Source of the DNA: Cladorhizidae sp. MBARI D1340-BT2
Taxonomy: Eukaryota; Porifera; Demospongiae; Poecilosclerida; Cladorhizidae
DNA length: 64,000 nt
Direction of reading: 5' to 3'
NCBI GenBank assembly: GCA_028752905.1
Contig: JAQNBH010000013.1
Coordinates: 18,332,398 to 18,396,397, forward strand
Positions 35,990-47,787 of this stretch are shown here, one piece after another (within the stretch, counting starts at the first letter, position 1; each line of letters opens with the position of its first letter). Both the position numbers and the translations under genes were made by a program. The notes below the pieces were generated by a model, which did not search any database, was not told the origin of the DNA, and worked only from the letters and a program-made list of their open reading frames with translations.

Positions 35990-36920
35990 GGGTATGTTCT
36001 GCAGTTGATCAAAATTGTTTGCTTACACATCGCGAAACATCCCGTCTAGGTTGTCCTCGTTATTTGTAATGCTCCCCCATAGAAAGTTTGCATAGACATG
36101 TGACTAATCCCCCTAGCGCCACACAAAGTTACACGCTTGCCACCGTCATCAACAGCAGCTTTTAAAGCATGTCTCAAAATGCTTTTAAAAAGTGCCTACT
36201 AATGTGATTTATACATGCTACCTTCTCTATTTCAACACTATGACATATAGTTTGACATCCAACAACCATTTATATCCCCATCACTAATTATGTGTGTACC
36301 TAAAAGCTTCTGTTTATCCACTGACCGCCCAAAATGTTTTTGTGTTCCTACAACTTCCATGGAACCAGAACAGCCATCAAAATTGGCTTAACAACTTACC
36401 TCGAGACCCTCAAACCATTCTTTGTAACTTGCCTGTCTCATCTTCAGGTATTCACGCTCGACAGAACTTAGACATAAGATAATAATCTAAAACTTCTCCA
36501 GTGTCCCAAAACATCACAGCTATGCCATAATATGATTTGTGGTCCTGTTGTTGCCACGTGCCATCAACAGTAACACTAACATGTTTTCATGCCCAACCCC
36601 ATAAAAATCATGTAACCTATGAGCGGCATCCAACATAATACTCTGTGGTACTGCATTTGCATCACTCCCTATTGACTTAGTATATTTAAAAAAAGAAAAG
36701 AAAAACTGGTGGAACTAAGAGAGGGCAACATATCCATGACTGCGGTTGATGTCTTCCAGACCAGAATGACTAATTCCAGCAATGTGAGCACCCAGTAACT
36801 GACTGGATGTTCAAAGAATGGGCTTCTACAGATATAGGGTTTGAGATGCTTTAGTGTTACTACAATTTGAACACAATTTGAACAAAAAGTAAAAATATGA
36901 CACACCATACCCACCTTACG
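35990..36920 (-). mobile_element. Mutator-like transposase relic
   Basis: On the reverse strand, conceptual pieces read VDGTWQQQDHKSYYGIAVM, DTGEVLDYYLMSKFCRA, CQANFDGCSGSMEVVGTQKH, HIISDGDINGCW and VEIEKVACINHISR. This order (DGTW, TGxVLD, SKxC, GSxxME, SDGD, KxxCxNH) is that of the Mutator-like transposase domain common in invertebrates. The 36669-36914 frame upstream may be its N-terminal part. Several stops and frameshifts interrupt it. Its limits are approximate and no terminal repeats were found. Confidence 0.65.
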
Positions 36921-37780
36921 GGAATTTTTTTCCTTCAGTTGTAAGGGAACTTGGCTACATATTCAATACACCTCTCTATGACCAGTCCAAGCTTAAACTA
37001 TTACCCTTACCCTGTTCTCCCACAATACCCCTCTAGTCCAAAGAGGTAGATCCAGTAGATCCAGGAGCAACACCCAAGAAGAAGCTGAACGGTCCAAGAG
37101 AGCTAACTTCTTCCTGGTCAGGGTCTCACCACTGGAACTGGCCTCTCTTCAGACATTTTGAATCGTAAGTGAAGGTTCACCAAGGTGCTACCCTCACCTT
37201 CCGGATACTCGCTAACAAAGGAAGGGAACAGCAAGTAACTTTTTAGTACGGAGATAAACATTAAACTTGCCTGACGCGGCTGGCTCAACAACAGCCGCTA
37301 ACGGGTTTTTCCTTCTAATCCTGCTCACTCTTCTTCACTACGTGGCATTCCTTGTTTAACATATTTCTCCTTCTCTTCCTCTGTGGGATCCTTTCCAGCA
37401 ATTCTTGGTTTAACGTGCTTGTCTTTCCTGTTGCACGGTATCCACACCCCAACCTGGTCAATTCTTCATTGCGCAAAAGTTAGTGCGTGAAATTGGCTAC
37501 ATTAATTTGGTATATATTTGGGATTGGCTATCATCGCCGAACGCTCTACTGACGGGTAAGGTCGTAACAATGTGCTGCTAAGCCTTCGCATCGGACCGTG
37601 CCATGCTTCACATAACAGAGTCACCGCTTGAGCAAACTTTAACTTTAACTGGAACCCCGCCCGTTAATTAACAGATGCCAGCGCTCATCTCATTCACGCA
37701 TCCATATACAAGGGAACATTCACACTGCTTTCGATAAGCATTACGTCGTCCGTTCAACTTTGAAATCACCAGCTTTACAG
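36921..37780. other. Unassigned stretch between two transposon relics
   Basis: No coding domain was recognised. If the Ty3/gypsy element had a 3' LTR it should lie here, but no matching LTR was found at its other end near 46930-47090. Confidence 0.4.
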
Positions 37781-38934
37781 AAAAATCAAAATAAAGCACA
37801 CCAGAATGACAAATGGCAAAAAGTCTGCTTCGGTTCGGTACATCCCTGTACATCCCTGTAGGCAAATATTAAGTAGGGAGGTTTTCCCAACCTTTGGTCT
37901 TGCTCATACTTCTTGGATTTTACTGGCATAAGTACAAGGAATTGATCGCCCACATCAAAGTGTCGTTGCTTAGAATGTTGAATGTATCTCATTTTGGTTT
38001 CTGTTTACACCTCCGTCTTGGTCTGAATAGCGATATCCGTCATCTGGTCAAGCCTGGGTCGTAATTCTAGCATCCATTCAATGGTTGTGGTTCGTGAGCA
38101 TAATTTTCGGTCCAGCTACTCTTCAATACATCTAGGGGTCCCCTCACATGCCTCCCAAACATGATGTCGAATGGCGAAAAGCCTGTGCTTCGGTTCGGGA
38201 CTTCCCTGTAGGCAAATTCTAGATAAGGAAGGCTTGCTTATACTTCTTTAGCATAGCCTTAGTGCCATGGAACCACACAATGCATTCATTTGTCTGGAGA
38301 TGATAAGGTGAGATTTTTAATGGCTTGACTCCCAGAGCTTGTAGAGGTCTTGCATCAATTTGGAAATGAAATTCGCCCCTGGTCAGACAGAATTTCTGCT
38401 TGAATTCCCAATTGAGAGAATATACCCAACAGGGCAGTATCCGCTGTTTGTGAGTCTGTGTTCTTCAGTGGTACCGCTTCTGGTTACCAGCTGTGTAATC
38501 CATCAAGGCCAGGACGTATTTGTTGCCTGCTTTAGTTCTTGTCAACAGCCCAACCATATCAATAACTACACTGGCGAAGGGCTCTGCTGTGATCAGAAGA
38601 GAGGTTAGTGGTGCCTTGCTGCTGGGTTTGCAGCCTTCTGACATAATGGACACATTTTGCATGCCCCTCTGACATCTTTAGGGAGTGTGGGCGAGTAGAA
38701 GTGTTGGAATAAGCAGTACTTAGTGTGTTTGAAACCCAGGTGCCCTGCCATTGGCAGAATGTGAGCCACTCGGATGGCTGTGTTCTTGCTTGTTGTACAA
38801 GTAACCGCAGAGCATCGTCCTGTAACTGGTCGGTACAGTGTCTGGTGTGTGCCATCCCTGCTTCTTGTCTAGCTGACTGCAGATTCGGGTCTTGATGCTG
38901 TTCTCGGATGTGTTTGTTTACATCCGTGTATGCA

Positions 38935-39060
38935 TGCGACGAGTCGCTGTGGCATGTGGTGTGTGCAACAAGAAGCTGTGGTATGTGCAACAAGAAGCTG
39001 TGGCATGTGGTGTGTGCAACAAGAAGCTGTGGCACAAGGTGTGTGTAACAAGAAGCTGTC
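38935..39060. repeat. About 29-bp tandem repeat in the gypsy relic
   Basis: Four imperfect units of GTGTGCAACAAGAAGCTGTG with GGCATGTG spacers. It occupies part of the place where reverse transcriptase would be expected. Confidence 0.75.
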
Positions 39061-39594
39061 ATACCAGGGAGATCTTTTCTCCTATCAATACTTCCTTGGA
39101 GATAGTGGAGCAAGAGACGAGTGAGTGTGATGCAGCTATGTCGAGTTTGAACTGTGCATCACCTCCACTGAATTAGCCTCGGATGAGGTAGTCGTCAGTA
39201 TGTTTGCATACTGGCTCACAAGCAAAAACATTTTTCTTGAGACAATGAGCTGCTCTGTGTCCCACTGTCTTTGCATTCAAAACAAAAGCATCCCTTAGTC
39301 TTGACAAAGTATTTTTCCAGTTGATGCTTGCCTCCACTGTTGGAAAAGCATTTGCTGGTTGGTTGTGTGGGAAGGACTGTGCCTTTGCTAGTGTCTGTGC
39401 CGCCGGTTTTGTTAACTTCTGAGGGCATATTTGGGGTCTTGCCATCCGCATATGATATCTGTTGGTAAGGTGTCCATCTGTTCTGCTTCCTGAGAGTGCT
39501 ATAGTCAATATTTCAATCTCGTGGGTACAGATCTGTTAGTCTGCTAACTTGTTTTAGAGTCGGAAGTTTCTGTGTCTGCACCCACAGTGCTACA

Positions 39595-39599
39595 TTGCT
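39595..39599. repeat. Left target-site duplication TTGCT
   Basis: TTGCT directly precedes the left end of the 6.7-kb hAT element and is repeated directly after its right end (46299-46303). Removing the element plus one TTGCT restores an open gag frame. Confidence 0.6.
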
Positions 39600-40067
39600 C
39601 AGTGGCGGATCCAGAAGGGATCGATTGGTCTCGTTCGAGGCCCCCTTTTCTCTAATTTCCAAAACTCTAACTAAACAGCCTTTTCTTGCTTTTTTCTTTT
39701 TCTTATGTTTACTCTGCTAGCTAGCTGACCTGCGAAGCCACACCCCCAAGTGGGGGAAACGTAGGGGTGTGGCTGCACCAGACTAAACCTTACCTTTATC
39801 CTCGTAACAAATGTTCAGCACCTGGTTGATTACCTCCCAGAGAGATTTACTGTCGACTCCTGTCACTCACCAAATATCTTACTCATGGCTCAGTCAAAGT
39901 TAAAGGCTTTTTTCAAAGCCACCCCAGCTAAGTAAGTTTATCTAAACTGAGCAGTGATCGAGAATATTATGCTATTGAATAGATTGCCAACTTAGTACTA
40001 GTACTAGCTAGCTATAGTCCTTGCAGCCACCCACTACTGCTAGCTAGTAGAGTTAATTTACATAGAA

Positions 40068-42667
40068 ATGTCCACATTTAATGCAAAAAGGACCAACAAG
40101 AACACCACTTTTCCATCTCCAGCTGTGGTACCTGTCACTCTTCCTGGGTCTCCTGCTTCAGTCCATTGTGTCTCCTCTGAGCCCTCTGTGTCTGTGATTC
40201 TCACCCATCCCTCTGTGTCTGTCACAGAGAACTCTCTATCTGTGTCTCCCACCCAGCCCTCTCTGTGTGTGTCTCTCAGACAGCCCTCTCTGTGTGTATC
40301 TCCCACCCAGCCCTCAGGCTCGGTGTGTCTGTGTCTCCCCCTGAGCCTACTGAGCCCGCACTATTACCGCCTTCATGTTCCGCTTCTGTCCTGCCCTCTC
40401 ATTCCGCGTCTCATCTGCCCTGCACTTCCTTGTCCACTTTTTCTGCTGCTTCTTCGTCAAGTGCTTCAATTGATTTTGAGAAGTGTAACGATTATTGGCT
40501 TGCGTATGTGCTCAAGGTCCCAAACAGATATCTTGAATTTGGCTCCAGAGTGCAAGTATTCACTTTTAGTTAATCATTTTAAGCCTGATAGTTCATTTAC
40601 ATTTCCAAGTAGTTATTTAGATGGCTGTAATAGGTCTTGTCAACATAAATACTTGGCTGAACTTGGTTTGTTTAGGAATATTTTGTTTGCCATGTGTTCT
40701 CTTTGCTACAAAGGGTTTGGGTCATTTTGTATGTAATGGATTTAATGCATGATCTAGGAAAACTAAAAAGTTTGCCAGTCACAACTGTACGCAGTACCAT
40801 CAGCTGGCTTTAGCTCGGGCAGATTCTTTAAAGTCTTCATGTGTGTCCAGAGTCAATTGTTTTCTGCATATAGATGAGAGTAACATAGCAACAAATAGGT
40901 ACATAATAAGATGTATGGCTGATGCAATACTTCTTTGTGGCAAGCAATGTATAGCTATTCGAGGTCACAGAGATGATAGCACGGCTGATTCTGAGGTCAA
41001 CAGAGGGAATTTTTTAGCACTTCTTGAATACTCGGTGAGGTCCGGAAAAGTTGCATTAGCCAAGCATTTGAAAGATACTTAAAAAATGCAACTTATACTA
41101 GCAAAACCACCCAAAATTAACTCATTGAATGATAGGCGACTATATTAGAGATAGTATAATACAGGAAATTAATCAAGCTAAATATTATTCTATTCTTAGT
41201 GATGAAGTGGTCGATATATCCAGTAAGGAGCAGGTGTCAGTAGTGTTAAGATTTGTAGATAGTAATTGTAATATAAGAGAAGAATTCTTAGATTTCATAA
41301 GTACAGAAAGGATCACTGGAGAGGTTTTGGCTATTGCAATAAAAGAAGCACTGAATAAGTTTGACTTAGACTTTGAAGATTGTAGGGGACAAGGCTATGA
41401 TGGTGCTAGCAATATGTCTAGTGCAAGGGGTGTGCAGGGTCGTCTCTTGGCAGAAAATCCTAAAGCCACATATATCCAATGTAATAGTCATGTGCTTAAT
41501 TTGTGTATTGTTGAAGTTTGTATATAGTTTACCTCCTATTCGTAATATGAATTCTACTGTTACTGAGACAGCATATTTCTTCCATTATAGTGCTAAACGG
41601 CAACTATTTCTTGAGAAAGTAATTGATAAGGGAACTAGCATTGTTAAAGTTAAGGATCTTTGTAGAACAAGATATCGGCACAACGCTTATGAATTTTTTT
41701 ATGTTTTGTATCAATTCCTTGTAACTGCAATGGAAGCAATTACAGAACATGATCCTACATATGGGGATATGAACTGGGATATGAAAACCATTGTGGCAGC
41801 CAATGGCTTGCTCAAGATGTACCTTTCCTTTCCTTTTATAATATCTTTCATAGCAACAATGAATTCTATGTCTATTATAAAACCTTGAAGTATAAAATTA
41901 CAAAAGAAAAGTAGTAATATAGTTAAAGCTTATATGGATGTTAAAGACGTACTGAATGAACTTTGTGTAGTTCATCAAAGTGAGGAAATGTTACATTCAT
42001 GGTATGTGCAAGCTGAAACTAGCTTATGATGTTGGTGTGGTTCCTGAAGTCCCACGTGTATCTGCTCGACAAATTTACAGAAATAATGTGGAGTACAGTT
42101 CTGTGGAACAATACTATCGAAGAACTGCTGTGCTTCCTTTATTGGACCACTTAGTTCAACAAATGAATGATAGGTTTGGTAAGACTCAAACAGTAGCAGC
42201 CAATTTAATCAATCTTATACCTTCTATAATCACTACTTGGGATGATATATCTTTAGTACATAAGTACTGCACTTGTGTCAACTGAGGTGTGGAGGTGGAG
42301 GGCAAAGTGGCAGAGTCAAGATGCTGACAAGCGGCCATCCACCCTTCAAGCTCTGAAAGAGTGTGACAAGGATTACTTTCTTAACCTTTACGTACTGCTG
42401 CGCATCGCATGTACTATTTCAGTCACATCATATGAGAGCGAGAGGGCCAATAGTACCTTAAAAAATCATAGTAGTATGGGGCAAGACAGATTATCCACAT
42501 TAGCATTGATGCATATTCATTATAGTTTTCCTGTTGATCTTGATGATGTTGTTGATAGATTTAAACTTAAATGTAATAGAATGGCACATAATGTATTAAT
42601 AGGGCAATTCCGGGAAAATGTCAACCAAGGGGTCAAAATTTCAAAATGGGTTTTAAGTATGCTCTAA
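40068..42667 (+). pseudogene. ZMYM1-like hAT transposase, frame-broken
   Basis: Forward-strand pieces in order: a Ser/Pro/Val-rich low-complexity start (40068-40370), a TTF-like zinc-finger stretch (about 40520-40735; FPSSYLDGCNRSCQHKYL), NRYIIRCMADAILLCGKQ (40843-41082), the DUF4371 core (41129-41527; YYSILSDEVVDISSKEQVS and GQGYDGASNMSSARGVQG), a middle segment (41530-41888), and the dimerisation region (42275-42667; LYVLLRIACTISVTSYESER). Typical hAT transposases of this family are 600-900 residues, which fits the span. Frameshifts near 40740, 41090, 41525 and 41890 and stops between pieces mean it cannot be made as one protein unless introns remove them. Confidence 0.75.
40100..40345. repeat. 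Imperfect tandem repeat rich in TCTGTGTCT
   Basis: Units of about 39 bases built on CAGCCCTCTCTGTGTGTGTC recur several times. They give the Pro/Ser/Val-rich start of the transposase region. Confidence 0.6.
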
Positions 42668-43394
42668 TACACCATTCTGAAGCTAAATAAATGAAGTTTC
42701 ATATTCTGCAAATTTTTAACCCAATATGAAAAATGGGTAACGAGATATGCTCGTTTTTATGTAATTGCCATAGTAACAGATTATGACAGAAGCTTTGTTC
42801 TGTTTTAGATCAGACACCTCCTACAGTTGGGAATTGAGTTTTGCTCCAAGTTAAGGGTATTTGGATCATTTTTATAATTTTTAAGTAGATTCAATGGATT
42901 TTTTTGGGTTACACCCACTAAATAATATTTTACGGTTTGTAGTTTCGGGATATAATTGATGCCGTACGTACGTCACAAATATGTGCATCTTTATTAATTA
43001 TTTCAGTGATGTTAAAGTATTAATTAAAACTATTTCATATTCTCTTTTAGTTTTCTATTAGGCATAACTTCCATCCTTAATTAATGGAAAGGCTACACAC
43101 TCATGACTTACGGAAAAACCTGTGACGGATGTACAAGGTTCTTGTACGTCCGTCATGTACGTACATCACAGCTTAACAAATTCTCATCTAGACATTGTTA
43201 AAAGATGTAGAATTTGTTATTGTACAGCCTTAATCTTTACCCTTTTCTTTGTTTGTCTTTCTGCCATTGACAATTCGATCTTGAGAAAAGTTAGAATGGC
43301 TACAGCACTAATTCAATCTTCTTGCTACCTTACATTTTCCTTACATTTTCTGGAACATTTTAAACTGACTAAACTGATGGTCACCATTGTACAG

Positions 43395-43945
43395 CTGACA
43401 AGATTAGGGCTTGGACAAAGGGATAGGTTTAATGCTTGGACCCTGACTACGGTTAGGGTTGGACAAAGGCTAGATTTTAGGGGTTGGACATTGACCAGGG
43501 TTGGGCTTGGAGAAAGGCTAGGGTTAGGGGTTGGATATATACACAGGATTAGGGCTTGAACAAAAAGTCTAGGGTTAGGGGTTGGACATTGACCAGGGTT
43601 AGCGCTTGGACAAAGGCTAGGGTTAGGGGTTGGACATTGACCAGAGTTAGTGCTTGGACAAAGGCTAGGGTTAGGTGTTTGACGTTGACCACGGTTAGGT
43701 CTAGGACAAAGGCTAGTGTTAGGGGTTGGACCTTGACCAGGGTTATGGCTAGAACGAAGGTAGGGTTAGGGGGTGGACATTGACTAGGGTTAGGTCTTTC
43801 ACAAAGGGTAGGTTTAGGGGTTGGACATTGACTAGGGTTAGGGCTTTGACAATGACTCGAGTTAGTGCTTGGACAATGACTTGTACAGGTTAGGGCTTGG
43901 ACCATGACTAGGATTAGGCTTGGACCATGACCTGGGTTTTGGCTT
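43395..43945. repeat. 48-bp minisatellite containing TTAGGG-like motifs
   Basis: About ten imperfect 46-48-bp units of the form GGGTTAGGGGTTGGACATTG followed by ACCAGGGTTAGGGCTTGGAC and AAAGGCTA. Many GGGTTAGGG or TTAGGGTTAGG-like motifs resemble the animal telomere repeat. On the reverse strand the unit is 16 codons, giving the repetitive LTLAFVQALTLVNVQP. Confidence 0.85.
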
Positions 43946-44247
43946 CAGAGGTTAGGGTGTAAAGAAACAAAGCTGCGTCTTAAGTTATAGCTACAAACTG
44001 ATAGTCATTCCCCAAATTCTAGCCTGCAAGTAAAACTATTTTAGCAGCTGGTATTGAGGAAGTTACAAGATCTGTTAAGAAGTACGTAGTTCACTAGGTT
44101 CCTTTCTGTGTGCTACAGGCATCCCTTTTAGGGAAGAACTGGTGAATATGAATCTACATCCCTTCTGTAAACACTAGTAGGGAAGCTGGGGAGTGGGGAA
44201 GTTAGATGCAGCAATGTTTTGCTAGACTTTACTAGAACAGCTGGGGA

Positions 44248-45632
44248 GTGCAAGACCTTGGGAAGTGTGTTCCTGTTTCGTCCTTCATTGAGCAAGTGAC
44301 CTGTGATGCCACTTTCAAGAAGTGCATGACACGAGAATGCTCAACCTGTATGGATCTGATTGATGAGTTTGCACCACAAAGCAGCTCAGGGACCTTGCAG
44401 TACTACCAGTGGAAGTCTACGGATAGCCGAATTGAGAAGGTAGACATGACTGATACAGTGGATGCAGTTTTTAATGAGCTGAAGAAACAGCTGAGTACCT
44501 TCCTACTCCATACCTTTGTGAAGAGAGAGCAAGCAGCTTCGTTTGACTCCTTGAAGAACTCTGGTGATGGTAAATCCATTGTTTTGCAAGTCGATTTCTC
44601 TGAAAATGCGACAGAAAGAAGTACAAGCAGCCCACTGGCACCACGCTCAGGCAACCATCTTCACCACTCACACTTGGATCAACATTGCCCACAAATTTCA
44701 GTATGGTAGTAATTTCAGATGACCACGACCACACAAAATACAGCATTTTCGTTTTCATGTCACAGTATATTTTCCAAAGTCTCCGAGCGAAATTCCCAAG
44801 CATAGAAACCGTCAATGTTTTCAGCGATGGTCCAACATCTCAGTTTAAGCAGAGGTTCCTCTTTTCAAATCTCCACTACTGGGAGCAAGACCATGACATC
44901 TCTATCAGATGGAATTTTTTTGCCACATCTCATGGAAAAGGTGTCGTAGACGGGATTGGAGGGACAGTGGAGAGGGCAGTTTGGAGACACATTCGGTCAG
45001 AGAGAAGTCATATCACCACTCCGCAAGAGTATTCAGCACTCGCCAAACAGCTTTGCCCAAATATTCAAGTTGAATTTGTTGCCAAGAGTGAGATTGATTC
45101 AACAATCTGCATTTCTGGATGCCAAATGGGAAGGAGTGATGGCAGTCCCCCAAACACACAAAGTTCATTGTATTCAAGCTTCTGGTGCAGATGAGGTCAA
45201 AGTAGCCAATACTTACAACGAGATGAGAAATGTTTCCGAGTTTGTCGAATCCGCAACATCAATGATGTCACTCCTCCGACCAATTCAACAATTGAACAGG
45301 ATTGTCCAATCAAAGATGATGCCCGGCCTCAGCTACCAGCACTGAACTTGACAATTGGATTGTGGGTTGTTATGGAGTATGATGGTGAAGAGTTTCCAGG
45401 GAAGATGACCTGTATAGAGGATTCTGATGTTGAAGTAAACGTCATGCATAGAAGTGAAAATGCTTGGAAGTGGCCAAGACCTGAAGACAAAATCTTCTAC
45501 TCAAGAAACAAAATTGTACATATCATTAACCCACCAAGTGTTGCAGGCAAACGAGGACAGTTTGCGTTTGAAGACATTAAGCATCTGTTTATGTTATGCT
45601 TACAAGTACTTGCTTTGTCTAATAGTGCCTAG
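44248..45632 (+). CDS. Uncharacterised protein with RNase H/DDE-like motifs
   Basis: Three overlapping open segments (44248-44709, 44685-45194, 45348-45632) form one likely protein with frameshifts. The first has a Cys-containing start (CDATFKKCMTRECSTC) and ends in IVLQVDFSENATE. The second has NVFSDGPTSQFKQRF and FFATSHGKGVVDGIGGTVER. Acidic residues after hydrophobic strands (VDF, FSDG, VDGIGG) look like an RNase H-fold transposase. I recognise this as a family often seen unannotated in invertebrate genomes but cannot name it with certainty. The third piece resembles a C-terminal domain with GLWVVMEYDGEEFPGKM. It lies inside the nested element and may be its transposase. Confidence 0.5.
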
Positions 45633-46298
45633 CAATGCTCAGAATTCTATCCTTAATCACACATGTCCATCGGTCACGGGTTTTGTGTACATCCATCATA
45701 AAGTTTAATGTGGATTAATTTGATTATACAATATTCAACAGTTAGGCTTTGGGTATTTAACATTACTTCTATGCCTTAGTATGAACATTTATAAAAACAA
45801 GAACAATATCCCTAGAGTTTGGGCTTTAAACATTCCTACCCTATGATTTCCCATTTTTCTGCATACGTCCATCACAGCCCTTTAATGAGGCCTAACCCCT
45901 CCCATGTACTATGAAAGTGAAAATAATTTTGACTAATGTCTAGCCTAGGTCAAGCCTTGCTGTGATATGTATTGTATACAGATTTACCATTTCTGAAACT
46001 AGCTACAGCTCAATTTGTTGTCTGAATTGTACGTACGTCACACCGGAAGTGCCCAATAGCATTTCTCTTCCAATTCTTTTTCCCCCTTTTTTCCTTCAAT
46101 TATTGACCCTTGGACTTCATGATTCAGATTCACAATTTTTATATATATCACCAATCATAATAACTGGATTTTTTGTTCGTTTATTCAATGTAATTTAGTC
46201 ATAACATTTTTCTCTCTACAGTTTGTATATGCTGTATTTGATATAATATATCTATTTAAATTTTAATCAAAGACCAATAATTCCTAGATCCGCCCCTG

Positions 46299-46930
46299 TT
46301 GCTGGGTAACATCCAGAGGGCACGTTCTGTGGCGAACTTCTCACCAGCTTGGACATGGTATAGTCTGTCATGCAGTAACCCCATAAGCATGCCGTCCATT
46401 GGGTAGCTGTCTTGTTTGGTTTGATAGTAGCCACCCACCAATGCTTTTCTGGATCTCTGCTGTTATTCCCATTCTTTGAAGTAGGGCCAACTTGATACTA
46501 TCATAGTCTTTGGTTTCCACAGCTAAGAAAGTTGCCAGGCCATCGTCTTCAAGTAAGGCCCAGATTTGTGCTGGCCTTCATCGTTCAGGACATTATAAGT
46601 GGTCATATGCTGCTGAAATCCGGTGAGGCAAGAATCGATTCTGTCTCCTCCTTGGATGGCTTTGAGTTTGGAGGTTTGACTTGTGCCTGACTATGCTGTT
46701 AGGTGATCCTGGTGAAAAACTCCGTCAACCACTCGTCTCTTCTTGGTACTGCACAGTAGCCTGCTCCAACTGTTCCCTGTATCACTGCTCTCTCTCTGCT
46801 TCTATTTGTTGTTGTCGGACAAGCATGTGTAGAAGTTCAGTAGTGGGTATGTGATTGACCCCAGGGTTAGATGTCTATAGCTTGTCCCTCTGTCCATTGC
46901 GTTGAGTCTGCATTGACATGATGGTCTTCT
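46299..46930 (-). mobile_element. Ty3/gypsy gag, 5' part
   Basis: On the reverse strand a gag-like frame starts near 46925 (MSMQTQRNGQRDKL), then reads MLVRQQQIEAERE, LKAIQGGDRIDSCLTGFQQH and LLHDRLYHVQAGEKFATER (46256-46441) before the hAT insertion. Several stops and shifts occur. Across the insertion the frame can be continued into 39173-39599, which shows both parts belong to one element. Confidence 0.65.
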
Positions 46931-47092
46931 GGTTGATCTCGAATCATTTATGTCTTATTAATAACTTTGCACGACAATCACTCTCCACACCATTACCCAT
47001 AACTAACATGGAGATGGCTTAAGTCCAATAGTGTAGGCAAGCGTAAGTTATCTCTGATGAGGAGTTGCTGCTGGTAACTAAGCAAATTCAAA

Positions 47093-47310
47093 CAACAAAA
47101 TAGCACTAGTCTGATAGGCAATAGTTAGTAAGTAACAAAATAGCACTAGTCTGATACTAATAGTTAGTAAGTGCACTAGTCTGATACTATGAATAGTTAG
47201 TAAGTGACAAAATAGCACTAGTCTGATACTATCAATAGTTAGTGACAAAATAGCACTAGTCTGAGGATATCAATAGCAATAGTCTGAGGCTATCAATAGC
47301 TAGTAATCCC
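47093..47310. repeat. About 45-bp tandem repeat near the right edge of the nest
   Basis: Five to six imperfect units of AAATAGCACTAGTCTGATAC with CAATAGTTAGTAAGTGAC. They lie just outside the gag start of the gypsy element and just before sequence matching intron 2 of gene D resumes (about 47390). Confidence 0.8.
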
Positions 47311-47787
47311 TTACTATACAAGTGTAATAGCTGCTGCTCTGAGAAGTCTAATTAATGGCTCAGTTTGATTGTAAGTAGTAGGCTGCCAATATATGTTAGG
47401 TTTTGGTCCCCTTTTACCTATCTACTTCAGCCTAAGCTGGTAGTTAGGTTTAGATAATCTAATTAGCAGTGACTACAACTCAACATAACTAAGTCTGAGT
47501 AAATCAAACAGTGAATAAGCTCCTGCCAGAACTACTTTAAATTGATTAGCCCAGTAGAGATTTTAAATTAAGGCAGGACCATGCAACAAATAGCCAGTGA
47601 GATTGTAGTAAAGTTCTGAAACAACTACAAGTAAGATTTACTAGTGTGACCTGTCACATTACACGTGTGCATGCTTATCATGATAGGTGCAAGTTCTGTT
47701 AGGCTGGCTGGCCTACAAAGACTAGATTCTCATACTTTGTAAATAGTCAGGTAATTCAAGTAATGATCTACTCGACTTTTATTCTAG

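Larger units (their letters stand above)
37786..39599 (-). mobile_element. Ty3/gypsy retrotransposon: gag zinc knuckle and integrase part
   Basis: Reading down the reverse strand: a gag-like segment with a broken CCHC knuckle (39173-39508; KTVGHRAAHCLKK), an HHCC integrase zinc region (AHILPMAGHLGFKHTKY, CKMCPLCQKA; about 38660-38790), the integrase core (SVVIDMVGLLTRTKAGNKY; LSDQGANFISKLMQDLY), FAYREVPNRSTGFSPFDIMF (about 38150-38210) and a tail with FDVGDQFLVLMPVKSKKY (37786-37992). The third catalytic residue seems lost: HLQTNECIVWFHGTK has no Glu at the usual place. Reverse transcriptase and RNase H are absent, since only some 400 bases separate gag from integrase. The 5' part continues at 46299 beyond an inserted hAT element. 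Confidence 0.75.
43120..45877. mobile_element. Element nested in the hAT, limits tentative
   Basis: CTGTGACGGATGTAC at 43120 and its imperfect inverse GTACGTCCATCACAG-like sequence ending at 45877 (CATACGTCCATCACAG) could be terminal inverted repeats; 12 of 15 bases agree. Related GTACGTCCGTCA/TACATCACAG motifs occur nearby at 43145-43172 and 45665-45700. The block contains the telomere-like minisatellite and the 44248-45632 reading frames. No target-site duplication was seen, so the limits remain an inference. Confidence 0.4.
39600..46298 (+). mobile_element. 6.7-kb hAT element with terminal inverted repeats
   Basis: The left end CAGTGGCGGATCCAG and the right end, read on the reverse strand as CAGGGGCGGATCTAGG, form terminal inverted repeats of a type common in ZMYM1-like hAT elements. 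A 5-bp direct repeat TTGCT flanks the element. It interrupts the gag gene of the Ty3/gypsy element. Inside are the hAT transposase (40068-42667) and a second, unrelated mobile element (43120-45877). Confidence 0.75.

Noticed and set aside
38559..39113. 184-codon reverse-strand frame as a gene
   Set aside because: It runs across a tandem repeat and the integrase zinc region in mixed frames; only parts fit the gypsy relic.
43122..43559. 145-codon frame before the minisatellite
   Set aside because: Its second half is the minisatellite itself and the first half has no recognisable domain.
43395..43945. True telomere
   Set aside because: Units are 46-48 bp, degenerate and internal, with genes and transposons on both sides.
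46930..47090. LTR of the Ty3/gypsy element
   Set aside because: No matching sequence was found on the other side (36921-37780), so an LTR pair cannot be supported.
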